Source: Jatrophihabitans sp. (GTDB taxonomy: Bacteria > Actinomycetota > Actinomycetes > Mycobacteriales > Jatrophihabitantaceae). Taken from it: a stretch of DNA of 28,389 bases. The notes under the pieces were generated by a model. It did not search any database. It worked only from the letters and a program-made list of their open reading frames with translations, and had not been told where the DNA came from. Position numbers and translations under genes: made by a program. Of this stretch, positions 1 through 6,502 are shown one piece after another (within the stretch, counting starts at the first letter, position 1; the number at the start of each line of letters is the position of its first letter). Location: contig JAOPVG010000159.1 in the NCBI GenBank assembly GCA_025966255.1, positions 1-28,389 on the forward strand, read 5' to 3'.

Positions 1-115
1 TGTCACGCACTCGCGTCTGGAACTCCTTGTCGATCCCAGCCTTGTCGATGAGCCCCATGATCGCGCCGAGACCGGCGCCGACGGCCAACCCGAACAGTCG
101 GACGAAGAACGGGCT
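1..115 (-). pseudogene. DUF1269-like membrane protein remnant (partial)
   Basis: Read on the minus strand this stretch gives a glycine-rich hydrophobic segment (LFGLAVGAGLGAIMG) followed by IDKAGIDKEFQTRVRD. That resembles the conserved core of DUF1269 small membrane proteins, a Gly/Ala membrane hairpin followed by a GID(D)EF-type motif. The frame is open to the left window edge. At its 5' side it runs directly into the in-frame TAG that ends the neighbouring PRC-barrel-like ORF (116-118), with no start codon or ribosome-binding site of its own. It therefore looks like a 5'-truncated remnant. Family assignment is by motif memory only. Confidence 0.4.
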
Positions 116-475
116 CTACGTGTGCGCCCTGATCCAGTCCCACGCGCGGCGGATGCGCGCCTCCAGCGACGTCTCCGGATGCGCATCGTCTTGAGTCCGC
201 GCCGACGTCTCGTCGGGTTCGTGCAGCTGACTCTCGTCGACGGCGAGCACGACCCCGCGCTCGTGCAGCTCGGCGATCTGATCGGCGTCGGCGTACAGGT
301 GCCGCCCCGGCAGCGGGTGCGTGTGCACGATGACGCCGTGGAAGATGTCGAGCGCCGTGTCGGCCAACACATGCTCGACGACGCCGATGCGCTGGCCATT
401 CCGATCGAACACAGGCGTGCCGTCGGCGAGCCCCAGATACGCGACCGGTGGGCCCAAGTCGTCCAGAGCCGAGAC
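116..475 (-). CDS. PRC-barrel-like domain protein, 5' end disrupted
   Basis: The recognisable protein begins near LDDLGPPVAYL and continues with GTPVFDRNGQRIGVVEHV, DIFHGVIVHT and a C-terminal IRRAWDWIRAHT before TAG. The 'DxxGxxIGxVxxV' strand pattern is typical of PRC-barrel-like actinobacterial proteins, which have no established reaction. No ATG or GTG with a ribosome-binding site lies just upstream of the conserved part. A TTG at 562 would add about 30 residues of unlikely composition. The conserved part starts exactly where a plus-strand Gfo/Idh remnant begins (about 471), so the original start was probably lost at a rearrangement junction. It could still be translated from TTG 562. Confidence 0.45.
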   Translation of the reverse strand, partial: VSALDDLGPPVAYLGLADGTPVFDRNGQRIGVVEHVLADTALDIFHGVIVHTHPLPGRHLYADADQIAELHERGVVLAVDESQLHEPDETSARTQDDAHPETSLEARIRRAWDWIRAHT

Positions 476-606
476 GGTACGCGAGTTCGTGGACGCCCTG
501 GACCGCAGCGCCGCCCCGGTTCTGGATGTCCAGCACGGCCTGCATCTGCAGAACGTGCTCAAGGAGGCAGAGCGCTACATGCGCTGGCCGGCTGACGCTG
601 CCGACC
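471..606 (+). pseudogene. Gfo/Idh/MocA oxidoreductase C-terminal remnant
   Basis: On the plus strand about 45 residues read like the C-terminal helices of a Gfo/Idh/MocA-family NAD(P) oxidoreductase: TVREFVDAL, then APVLDVQHGLHLQNVLKEAE, then RYMRWP. The usual family ending is a helix listing a substrate-specific 'GLxxQ.VLxA' motif. There is no nucleotide-binding domain upstream, because the sequence to the left belongs to the oppositely oriented PRC-barrel-like ORF. The reading frame stays open to 749 but loses coding character after about 606, where the antisense DUF5335-like gene begins. This is interpreted as a decayed fragment, identified by pattern alone. Confidence 0.4.
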
Positions 607-608
607 CG

Positions 609-950
609 TCACAGGCGTCCGTCGGCACTGAAGAATCCGACCACCGTGATCACGCCGCCGGAGTCGGCGACGCGCATCCCGTCGCCAGCGGTGGTGATTT
701 CGACCGGGTGCCAGATCATGTGTCGCAGGGCAACGGGGTAGCGACCTGAGCGCCCGCCGACGGCGATGACCACCACATCGTCCCGCGGGTCGTAATTCGC
801 ATAGGCGAACGGCACTCGCTCGGCTTGCTCGTTGTCGCCGTAGGTCTGGTCGAGCACCTCGATCACCACGGGGTCGCCTTCGTGATCGCGCGTGAGCTGG
901 TCGAGAGTGCGGACCCATTGGGCCCGGTCGGTTGTCGATGTGTTGGTCAC
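609..950 (-). CDS. DUF5335-like small protein
   Basis: A 113-residue protein starting at GTG 950 (VTNTSTTDRAQW). The body, VVIEVLDQTYGDNEQ, PFAYANYDPRDDVVVIAVGG, then YPVALRHMIWHPVEI, fits the DUF5335 family as I remember it, including the YA.YDP.DD and RHMI.HP motifs. The function of that family is unknown. The GTG start sits 5 bases after the stop of the upstream 64-aa ORF, so the two are probably co-transcribed. Longer in-frame starts extend into that upstream gene and are less likely. No signal peptide or membrane segment is visible, so it is probably cytoplasmic. Confidence 0.55.
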   Translation of the reverse strand: MTNTSTTDRAQWVRTLDQLTRDHEGDPVVIEVLDQTYGDNEQAERVPFAYANYDPRDDVVVIAVGGRSGRYPVALRHMIWHPVEITTAGDGMRVADSGGVITVVGFFSADGRL

Positions 951-955
951 GCTGA

Positions 956-1150
956 TCAGCCCGCCTTCGCGTCGTTGCGGTACGCCTGCAGGATGTGCCC
1001 CGCGAACCACACAAGCGTGCGGCCGGAGGTGTCTACGCCGGGCATCAGACGAAGCGATTCGAAGGCGATCTCGACGCAGCGGACGAGCAGCAGACGTTCC
1101 GCTTCGACGGACTTCGGTGGGTCCGAAGAATTCGTAGCTGCGGTGGCCAT
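956..1150 (-). CDS. small hypothetical protein (64 aa)
   Basis: A 64-residue ORF from ATG 1150 to TGA 956, preceded by a clear GAGGAG ribosome-binding site 6 bases before the ATG. The sequence has a low-complexity N-terminus (MATAATNSSDPPKS) followed by an amphipathic helical part (EAERLLLVRCVEIAFESLRL) and ends AYRNDAKAG. I do not recognise a family. It ends 5 bases before the GTG of the DUF5335-like gene, suggesting a two-gene operon. The start is chosen on the ribosome-binding site. Longer in-frame versions have non-coding composition upstream. Confidence 0.5.
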   Translation of the reverse strand: MATAATNSSDPPKSVEAERLLLVRCVEIAFESLRLMPGVDTSGRTLVWFAGHILQAYRNDAKAG

Positions 1151-1318
1151 GACTCGCTCCTCACCGGCCGGGCATTCCGGCCACTGGACCATGCTTGCGC
1201 GAACCGCGGCGTCGAAAGTGAGCCTCGGAACGCAAGATCTGCGGCCGATCTGGTCACCGCAGAGCAGTCTGGGCGCCGTCGTCCATGCGCACGACCGCGA
1301 TCCTGACCGCAGCGACCT

Positions 1319-1525
1319 GGACGTCCATGTCGCGATCGCTTCCGGTGGACGTCGGTGGTCGCCTCCGACCAGGAGGTGTTGCCGTCCGACTCGACGCTGC
1401 GCTTCCGCGAGCGGGACGAGGTCGAAGCCGACCTGGTCGCGCATGGATTCGTCCCGGACGAGGTCCGTGACGCGCCGGACCGGCCCGGCCGCGAGTTCGT
1501 GTTCTGCGCGCGACACCCGGAGTGA
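1319..1525 (+). pseudogene. class I SAM-methyltransferase C-terminal remnant
   Basis: The plus strand reads FRWTSVVASDQEVLPSDSTL, then RFRERDEVEADLVAHGFVPDE and REFVFCARHPE, ending at TGA 1523-1525. The order 'SDSTLRFR..EVE..L...GF.V.EV.DAPDRPGREFVF' is what I expect at the C-terminus of a small class I SAM-dependent methyltransferase. No SAM-binding Rossmann part precedes it in this or another frame, and the frame loses coding character before about 1320. It is therefore a 3' remnant. The surrounding 1151-1318 and 1526-1733 show nothing convincing: no supported gene, and only a 52-codon GTG frame on the minus strand (1566-1724) without a ribosome-binding site. Confidence 0.45.
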
Positions 1526-1733
1526 GCGGCCGACCTCCGGGCGCCGGGTGATTCGGCTCGGCGGTTCACGTGAACACCCCTGTGCGGGTCTGCGGTCGCA
1601 CCAGATGCGGAACCCGCGACCGGTGCTCCCGTCGCATATCCCGTGCTGGGTGTGCGCGCCGAAGGAGTTCGTAGGCGATCTCCGGCTCCTCGGCCGTGAC
1701 CGACCGACGGTCTACGGCCTCCACCGTCCGTCA

Positions 1734-2573
1734 TCAATGTGCAGGCGCCGCCAGGAGTTCGTTGAGCCCGCCGTAGTCCAGCGCGTCGCTCATCGCTTCG
1801 TACGTTCCCGTCTTCAGCAGCTCGGCCGCCGACCGGGCACCGAGTTGATACGCGGCCTGCGCGATGGCCGAGCCCACGCTCACCCGCGCCGCACCGGCTC
1901 GGGCCAGCTCGGCGACGGGCGGCGCGCCGGGTCCGGCCATCACGTTGAGCGGCAACGGGCCGGCGGCAAGCTCCGCGACGAGATCGACGTCGACGACGCC
2001 GGGGACGAACAACCCGTCAGCGCCGGCATCGGCGTACACGCGGGCCCGTTCCTGCACCTTCGCGAGTCGACCTGCCGGGTCACCGACGCCGCGTAGATAC
2101 ACATCGGTGCGGGCGTTGATGAACAGGGCGATGCCCGCGGTGTCGGCGGTCGCCCGCGCCGCGGCGATACGCCGCGCCTGACCCGCCGCGGAGTGCAGCG
2201 GGTCGCCGGCCGGCCCCGGTGCGTCTTCGAGATTGATGCCGACCGCGCCCACATCGACGATCGCTCGAACGGTCTCGGCCACATCACGCGGGTCCGGCCC
2301 GTAGCCACCTTCGATGTCGGCCGTGACCGGCACCGTTACGGCCAGCACGATCCGCGCCGTCGCGGCCACCAAGCCGGCCCGGTCGAGACCCTGTGCGTCA
2401 TGCGTGCCGAGGGCCCAGGACAGCCCTGCGCTCGTCGTGGCGATCGCCGCCGCGCCCGCCGCAGCGATGACGGCGGCGGACGCTGCGTCCCATGCATTGG
2501 GGAGGACGAGCACCGCGCCCGTGTGCAGAGCGCGGAACCGGACCGCGCGGTCTTGCAAGTCGTGCGTTTCCAC
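1734..2573 (-). CDS. isocitrate lyase/PEP mutase family protein
   Basis: A 279-residue TIM-barrel protein of the isocitrate lyase/phosphoenolpyruvate mutase superfamily. Family marks in order are PNAWDAASA near residue 25, ATTSAGLSWALG, the metal-site strand VTADIEGGYG near 95, VGINLEDA near 120, and INARTDVYL. The Cys-containing lyase loop (KKCGH type) of true isocitrate or methylisocitrate lyases is not seen. That makes it one of the many short homologues (about 250-290 aa) acting on unknown 2-oxo acid or phosphonate-like substrates. It starts at GTG 2571-2573, 17 bases after the stop of the monooxygenase-like gene, so the two form a likely operon. The substrate cannot be predicted. Confidence 0.8.
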   Translation of the reverse strand: METHDLQDRAVRFRALHTGAVLVLPNAWDAASAAVIAAAGAAAIATTSAGLSWALGTHDAQGLDRAGLVAATARIVLAVTVPVTADIEGGYGPDPRDVAETVRAIVDVGAVGINLEDAPGPAGDPLHSAAGQARRIAAARATADTAGIALFINARTDVYLRGVGDPAGRLAKVQERARVYADAGADGLFVPGVVDVDLVAELAAGPLPLNVMAGPGAPPVAELARAGAARVSVGSAIAQAAYQLGARSAAELLKTGTYEAMSDALDYGGLNELLAAPAH

Positions 2574-2590
2574 GTGACCGGCCTCGGTAC

Positions 2591-2887
2591 TCAGATGCTC
2601 ACGACGAGCTCGTGGTCGATCTCCACGAACTCGACGAGAAGGTCGGCGAGCTGCCCGGCGACGAGTTCCTGGTAGGGCGCCGAGCCGGTGTGGGCGTCGT
2701 AGGCCGCCTTGTCGGCGAAGTGTTCGACGAACAGCAGGTAGTCGGGCTTGGCCGGGTCGCGATACACGCGGAACGAGAGCGTGCCTGACTCCTGGGCCGG
2801 TCCGTCAGGCGCGAAGGCGTGGACGACGGCCTCGGCCTCGGTCTGCTTGCCGGGCTTGAGCTTGATGGGGAAAACCTTGGTGAGCAC
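2591..2887 (-). CDS. antibiotic biosynthesis monooxygenase (ABM)-like / putative quinol monooxygenase
   Basis: A 98-residue ferredoxin-like-fold protein. It has an N-terminal strand (MLTKVFPIKLKPGK), a helix, then GTLSFRVYRDPAKPDYLLFV, an EHFADKAAYDAH segment and a terminal strand (DHELVVSI). The 'E.F.D.AAYDAH..S.PYQ' pattern is typical of ABM/YgiN-type proteins, which are small dimeric, cofactor-free oxygenases or of unknown activity. It starts at GTG 2887 with an AAAGGC-like ribosome-binding site. It is the first gene of a two-gene minus-strand unit with the PEP-mutase-family gene. The Ada-type gene diverges from it, leaving about 190 bases in between that hold both promoters. Confidence 0.75.
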   Translation of the reverse strand: MLTKVFPIKLKPGKQTEAEAVVHAFAPDGPAQESGTLSFRVYRDPAKPDYLLFVEHFADKAAYDAHTGSAPYQELVAGQLADLLVEFVEIDHELVVSI

Positions 2888-3075
2888 GGATGATGCCTTT
2901 CGGTCAGGCGCCGGTGAGCGGCGCTACGTTTGCGACTCCAATATCGCCGCGAGGGGGCGGCCAGGTCTGGTCATATCCGGACAAGCCGTGCGGCCGATCC
3001 GAGGTCCGTCGGCCGATGACGTCGACGTCCGAATACGGCCAGTCGTTGTCGGGCCGCGCTCGTAATCTCTCGTCC

Positions 3076-4272
3076 ATGACGACGTACTCGGCCGTGGTGA
3101 CGACCGGCATCTACTGCCGGCCCGGGTGCAGCGCAAAGCCGTTGGCCGAGAACGTCCGTACGTTCACCCTGGCTGCCGCCGCCGAGGCCGCCGGCTTCCG
3201 CGCCTGCCTGCGCTGCCGCCCGTACCGCGTCGCCGGGCCGATCGCCGCCGATTCACCGGAGTTGGTCTGCCGCGCGGTTCAGCTGATCATCAACGGAGTG
3301 CTCGACGACGGCACCGAGGCCGAGCTGGGCCGCCGCCTCGCAGTCTCGTCCCGGCATCTGCGGCGGCAGTTCCACGACCGCCTCGGCGTCACTCCGGATC
3401 AGTTGGCGCGATCTCGGCGCGCGCACTTCGCGCGGCGCCTTCTCGACGACACCGACGTCACCGTCGCCGAGGCGGCCTTCGCGTCGGGCTTCGGAAGCGT
3501 GCGGCAGTTCAACCGCGCCATGCGCGAGGTCTTCCGCGCGCCACCCCAGGAACTGCGCAGACGTCGCCGCCGAACCGATCGGCTAGCGACCGACGGCGGG
3601 CTGACGATGCGGCTGCCGTTCGCGCCGCCGTTCGACTGGGACGCGATGCTCGCTTTCCTCGCCGCCCGCTCCGTCCCGGGGGTCGAGTCGGTACGCGACG
3701 ACGTCTACCGCCGGACGATCAGCCTCGACGGCGCCCCCGGCGTTCTCGAGGTACGACTCGGCGGCGCGGATCATCTGCTCCTCAACGCGCACCTGCCGTA
3801 CTGGGAAGGCTTGATCCACGTCGTCGAGCGGATCGGCCAAGTGTTCGGCGTCGACGCGAACATCGACCCTGAGCGGGCACACTCAGGCCCCCGCGAGCCC
3901 GGCGCCTGGGGTCCGTTCGAGATCGGCGTCCACGCAGTACTCGCTCAGTCCGGCGGCCTGGCCGAGGTGCAGACCTGGATGGGCGAGCTGGTGCAGCGAC
4001 ACGGTCAGCCGGTGCCGGGACTGACTTCCGGCCTCACGCATCTGTTCCCCTCCGCCGACACCCTGGCGGACTCCGAGCTCGCCTCGGATGCGCTGCCATT
4101 GTCGGCCGCGGCCGTGGTGCGCAGCTTCGCGCAGGCCGTCACCGACGGTCAGATTCAGCTCGACGGCACGCCCAGCTTCGCCGCGCTCGTGACGGCGATG
4201 ACCTCCGTCCCGGGCCTGGGCGAGCCAGCGGCGCAGCAGATTGCGCTGCGGCTCGGCGCCTACGCCAGGTAA
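3076..4272 (+). CDS. Ada/AlkA-type DNA repair regulator, C-terminally truncated
   Basis: A 398-residue fusion protein. Residues 1-50 form the Ada N-terminal zinc/phosphotriester domain with Cys14, Cys18, Cys44 and Cys47 (TTGIYCRPGC ... CLRCRP). Cys14 corresponds to the methyl acceptor in E. coli Ada. Residues about 60-165 form an AraC-type helix-turn-helix pair (SSRHLRRQFHDRLGV; ASGFGSVRQFNRAMR). The rest is the AlkA N-domain (RLPFAPPFDWDAM) and the beginning of the HhH-GPD domain. The ORF ends in TAA just after the helix-hairpin-helix (VPGLGEPAAQQIALR), so the usual 'DAFP..D' segment with the catalytic Asp is missing. The start is ATG 3076, about 20 residues shorter at the N-terminus than typical Ada proteins. 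The DNA-binding and sensor parts look intact; glycosylase activity is doubtful. Confidence 0.85.
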   Translation: MTTYSAVVTTGIYCRPGCSAKPLAENVRTFTLAAAAEAAGFRACLRCRPYRVAGPIAADSPELVCRAVQLIINGVLDDGTEAELGRRLAVSSRHLRRQFHDRLGVTPDQLARSRRAHFARRLLDDTDVTVAEAAFASGFGSVRQFNRAMREVFRAPPQELRRRRRRTDRLATDGGLTMRLPFAPPFDWDAMLAFLAARSVPGVESVRDDVYRRTISLDGAPGVLEVRLGGADHLLLNAHLPYWEGLIHVVERIGQVFGVDANIDPERAHSGPREPGAWGPFEIGVHAVLAQSGGLAEVQTWMGELVQRHGQPVPGLTSGLTHLFPSADTLADSELASDALPLSAAAVVRSFAQAVTDGQIQLDGTPSFAALVTAMTSVPGLGEPAAQQIALRLGAYAR

Positions 4273-4288
4273 CCCCACCTGGCGGGGT
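4265..4288. terminator. weak hairpin between convergent genes
   Basis: Between the Ada-type gene (+) and the sigma-factor gene (-) two overlapping inverted repeats occur: CCAGGT/ACCTGG with a 6-base loop (4265-4282) and ACCCC/GGGGT (4272-4288). There is no T tract. Position suggests a modest bidirectional terminator, which is inference. Confidence 0.25.
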
Positions 4289-4312
4289 GCGGGCTCTCCC
4301 CCGACCCAGTGG

Positions 4313-5188
4313 TCAGTGGTCGAGCAACGCGAGTTCGAACTGCTCGAGCCGGGCCGCATCGGCAATGATCTCGATCTCGACGATCTTGCCGTCCGAGATC
4401 ACGAGGTCGAAGACGACCTTCGGCTGGCCGCCCTGCAGCCACACCAGGCCAGCGCTGCCGTCGATCAACGCCGGGCGGGCGGCCCGGGCGCGTCCGGCGA
4501 ACGTGTCGGCCACCGCCGCTGCGCCGAGCACCTCGCTCGTCGCGCCGGTCAGCACGGCCGCGTCGTCGGACCGCAGCACGACATCGGGCGCCAGCACGGC
4601 GAGCAATGCCGCGAAGTCGCCGTTGCGCGAGGCGGCCAGGAACGCGGTCACCACCTCCCGCTGGCGGGCGACGTCGGCGTCCGGCACGGCCGCGGCACCC
4701 TGCACCCGGCGGCGGCCACGGCTGGCCAACTGCCGGGCGGCCGCGGGCGAGCGCCCCACGATCGTCGCGATCTCCTCGAACGACACCGCGAACATGTCGT
4801 GCAGCACGAACGCGAGCCGCTCGGCGGGATTGAGAGTTTCGAGCACGACGAGCAGCGCCGCGCCGACCGAGTCGGCCAGCACTGCCTCGCGCTCGGGGTC
4901 GAGCCCGTCGGTGTGACCGGCGACCGGCTCTGGCAGATGGTCGGCCCACGGCTCCTCGCGGCGCGACTGGCGCGAGCGCAGCATGTTCAGGCACACCCGC
5001 GCGACCACCGTCGTGAGCCAGCCGCCCAGGTTCTCGACGTCGCTCGTGTCGGAGCGACTCAGCCGCAGCCACGCTTCCTGGAGGGCGTCGTCGGCCTCAG
5101 TGGCCGAACCCAGCATGCGATATGCGACAGCCCGCAGATGGGCCCGATGCTCCTCGAAGTCCTCGGCCAACGCGTCGTAGGCATCCAT
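4313..5188 (-). CDS. ECF41-type (SigJ-like) RNA polymerase sigma factor
   Basis: A 291-residue sigma-70 ECF factor. Region 2 covers about residues 10-80 (HLRAVAYRMLGSATEADDAL, GGWLTTVVARVCLNMLRSR). A linker with HLPEP matches the WLPEP-like motif of ECF41 proteins. Region 4 includes the recognition helix area (VSFEEIATIVGRSPAAARQL). A C-terminal SnoaL/NTF2-like domain covers about 175-291 (REVVTAFLAASRNGDFAAL). In ECF41 factors this C-terminal extension replaces an anti-sigma factor and tunes activity. The start is ATG 5188 with GGAGG 9 bases upstream. ECF41 genes often adjoin carboxymuconolactone decarboxylase or oxidoreductase genes; no such partner is next to this one. Its own promoter candidate is at 5225-5251. 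Confidence 0.9.
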   Translation of the reverse strand: MDAYDALAEDFEEHRAHLRAVAYRMLGSATEADDALQEAWLRLSRSDTSDVENLGGWLTTVVARVCLNMLRSRQSRREEPWADHLPEPVAGHTDGLDPEREAVLADSVGAALLVVLETLNPAERLAFVLHDMFAVSFEEIATIVGRSPAAARQLASRGRRRVQGAAAVPDADVARQREVVTAFLAASRNGDFAALLAVLAPDVVLRSDDAAVLTGATSEVLGAAAVADTFAGRARAARPALIDGSAGLVWLQGGQPKVVFDLVISDGKIVEIEIIADAARLEQFELALLDH

Positions 5189-5189
5189 C

Positions 5190-5223
5190 GGTCACATACC
5201 TCCGTCACGTGGTCGCATACCTC
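5190..5223 (-). repeat. 13-bp direct repeat duplicating the ribosome-binding site
   Basis: Forward positions 5190-5202 (ggtcacatacctc) and 5211-5223 (ggtcgcatacctc) match at 12 of 13 bases with a 21-base offset. Each carries a GAGGTATG on the minus strand. The inner copy supplies the ribosome-binding site of the sigma factor; the outer copy adjoins the promoter candidate. Confidence 0.5.
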
Positions 5224-5224
5224 T

Positions 5225-5251
5225 GACCGGTGAAACCCCGCCGATGTGACA
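5225..5251 (-). promoter_or_regulatory. candidate ECF41 autoregulatory promoter
   Basis: On the minus strand TGTCACA (5251-5245), a 16-base spacer and GGTC (5228-5225) lie 37 bases before the sigma-factor ATG. The ECF41 consensus I recall is TGTCACA-N16-CGTC, so the -35 element is exact and the -10 element differs by one base. This supports self-activation of the sigma gene. Confidence 0.55.
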
Positions 5252-5267
5252 GCACCGGCCGAATCGC

Positions 5268-5490
5268 TCACGACGCGGGAACGTAGCGAACCAGCAGGTT
5301 GTCCGAGCCGTCGAGCCTGCACGTGTCCAGCAGGGTAATCGCCGAGACGCCGCCGTTCTTCAGGTCGGTGATGTGCGGCTCGACGTCGGCGCGGCCGACA
5401 AACGTGGTGGTGTTCCGCGACCGAGCGACGTCCTCCGAACTGGGCGAGTCCGAGACGGCCGCGCCCGCCCGCTGAGGATTCGCTTCGGCG
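5268..5490 (-). pseudogene. unrecognised coding remnant
   Basis: The minus strand from about 5440 to TGA 5268 has strongly coding-like codon use and reads FVGRADVEPHITDLKNGGVS, then AITLLDTCRLDGSDNLLVRY and VPAS. No ATG or GTG lies in frame close upstream; the frame only continues into the divergent LysR gene. I read it as the 3' part of a truncated gene. I do not recognise a family. An unusual CTG or TTG start is possible. Confidence 0.3.
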
Positions 5491-5539
5491 CTTTCGACCG
5501 TGACGATTTCGGGTCGGCCGTCGGCGTACGATTCGCCTC

Positions 5540-6502
5540 GTGCTGGACGTCCGCCGTCTGCGAGTGCTCTGCGAAGTCGCTCGCCACGGATCGCTGTCCG
5601 GAGCGGCGGAGGCGTTGTCGTACACACCCTCGGCGGTCTCGCAGCAGATCGCCGCACTGGAGCGCGAGGCCGGCGCAACGCTTCTCGAACGACGCGCCCG
5701 CGGTGTCGTCCTCACCGAAGCCGGCGCCGTACTCGTCGAACATGCCGAGCTGGTGCTCGCGGCACTCGAATCAGCTGAGTCGGCGCTGGCCGAGCTTTCC
5801 GCCCTGCAGCGCGGGAACCTTCGCCTCGCCTCGTTCGCGACCGCGGGGGCGACCATCGTGCCGCGCGCGATCGACGCCTTCCAGGCGCTGCATCCGGGTA
5901 TCGACGTACGCGTGGAGCAAGCCACCTCGCTGGACGGGATCGCCCGGCTACGCCGCGGTCGGCTCGACATCGTGCTCACCGTCGATCAGGACCCCGCGCC
6001 GGACGTCGAGATCACGGAGCTGTTCAAAGATCGCTTCCGCGTCGCGCTGCACCGCAGCCATCCGCTCGCCGACGCCGCCGAGATACGCCTGGAGGATCTC
6101 GCCCGCGACCGCTGGGTCGACGTGCCGAACAATGCGCCCGACGGTGAGGTCCTCGCCCGGGCGTATGCGCGGGTCGGCATCGAGCACCGGGTCGTCTATG
6201 AGAGCGACGACTACACGGCCATCCACGAGCTCGTCGCCGCTGGACTGGGCGTGGCGTTGCTTCCCGACCTCGCGCTGTTCCCGGCCAACGACCAGGTGGT
6301 GCTGCGGCCGCTCCTCCCGGATACGCCGTCGCGCCGCATCCAGGCGGCGACCCGACCGGCGGCGCTGCGCACCCCGGCGGCCTCGGCGATGCTGCGCATC
6401 CTGCGCGGGCTCGAGCCGCGCCGCCGGACCCAGTTGGCGGCGAACGGGCCGGACGCTCAAACCGTGGCCGCCTCCGCGCCGAGCCGGTACGCCGGCACGT
6501 AG
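5540..6502 (+). CDS. LysR-family transcriptional regulator
   Basis: A 320-residue LysR regulator. The N-terminal winged helix-turn-helix (residues 1-60) reads RLRVLCEVARHGSLSGAAEA, then PSAVSQQIAALEREAG and LLERRARGVVLTEAG. The effector-binding domain (about 90-295) has two lobes, with NLRLASFATAGATIVPRAI and later AAGLGVALLPDLAL. The start is GTG 5540. No ribosome-binding site is visible, but a TACGAT at 5527-5532 would put a transcription start almost on the GTG, so a leaderless mRNA is possible. The 3' end overlaps the convergent sarcosine-oxidase gene by 46 bases (6457-6502). The inducer is unknown; control of the neighbouring BHMT/oxidase unit is possible but unproven. Confidence 0.9.
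   Translation: MLDVRRLRVLCEVARHGSLSGAAEALSYTPSAVSQQIAALEREAGATLLERRARGVVLTEAGAVLVEHAELVLAALESAESALAELSALQRGNLRLASFATAGATIVPRAIDAFQALHPGIDVRVEQATSLDGIARLRRGRLDIVLTVDQDPAPDVEITELFKDRFRVALHRSHPLADAAEIRLEDLARDRWVDVPNNAPDGEVLARAYARVGIEHRVVYESDDYTAIHELVAAGLGVALLPDLALFPANDQVVLRPLLPDTPSRRIQAATRPAALRTPAASAMLRILRGLEPRRRTQLAANGPDAQTVAASAPSRYAGT

Noticed and set aside
1566..1724. A 52-codon minus-strand GTG frame (contains EEPEIAYELLRRAHPA)
   Set aside because: The helix-like segment is attractive, but it has no ribosome-binding site, no family resemblance, and lies in a region of gene debris.
825..2096. A 423-codon plus-strand frame
   Set aside because: It runs across the DUF5335-like gene, the 64-aa ORF and the PEP-mutase-family gene in antisense; composition is not protein-like.
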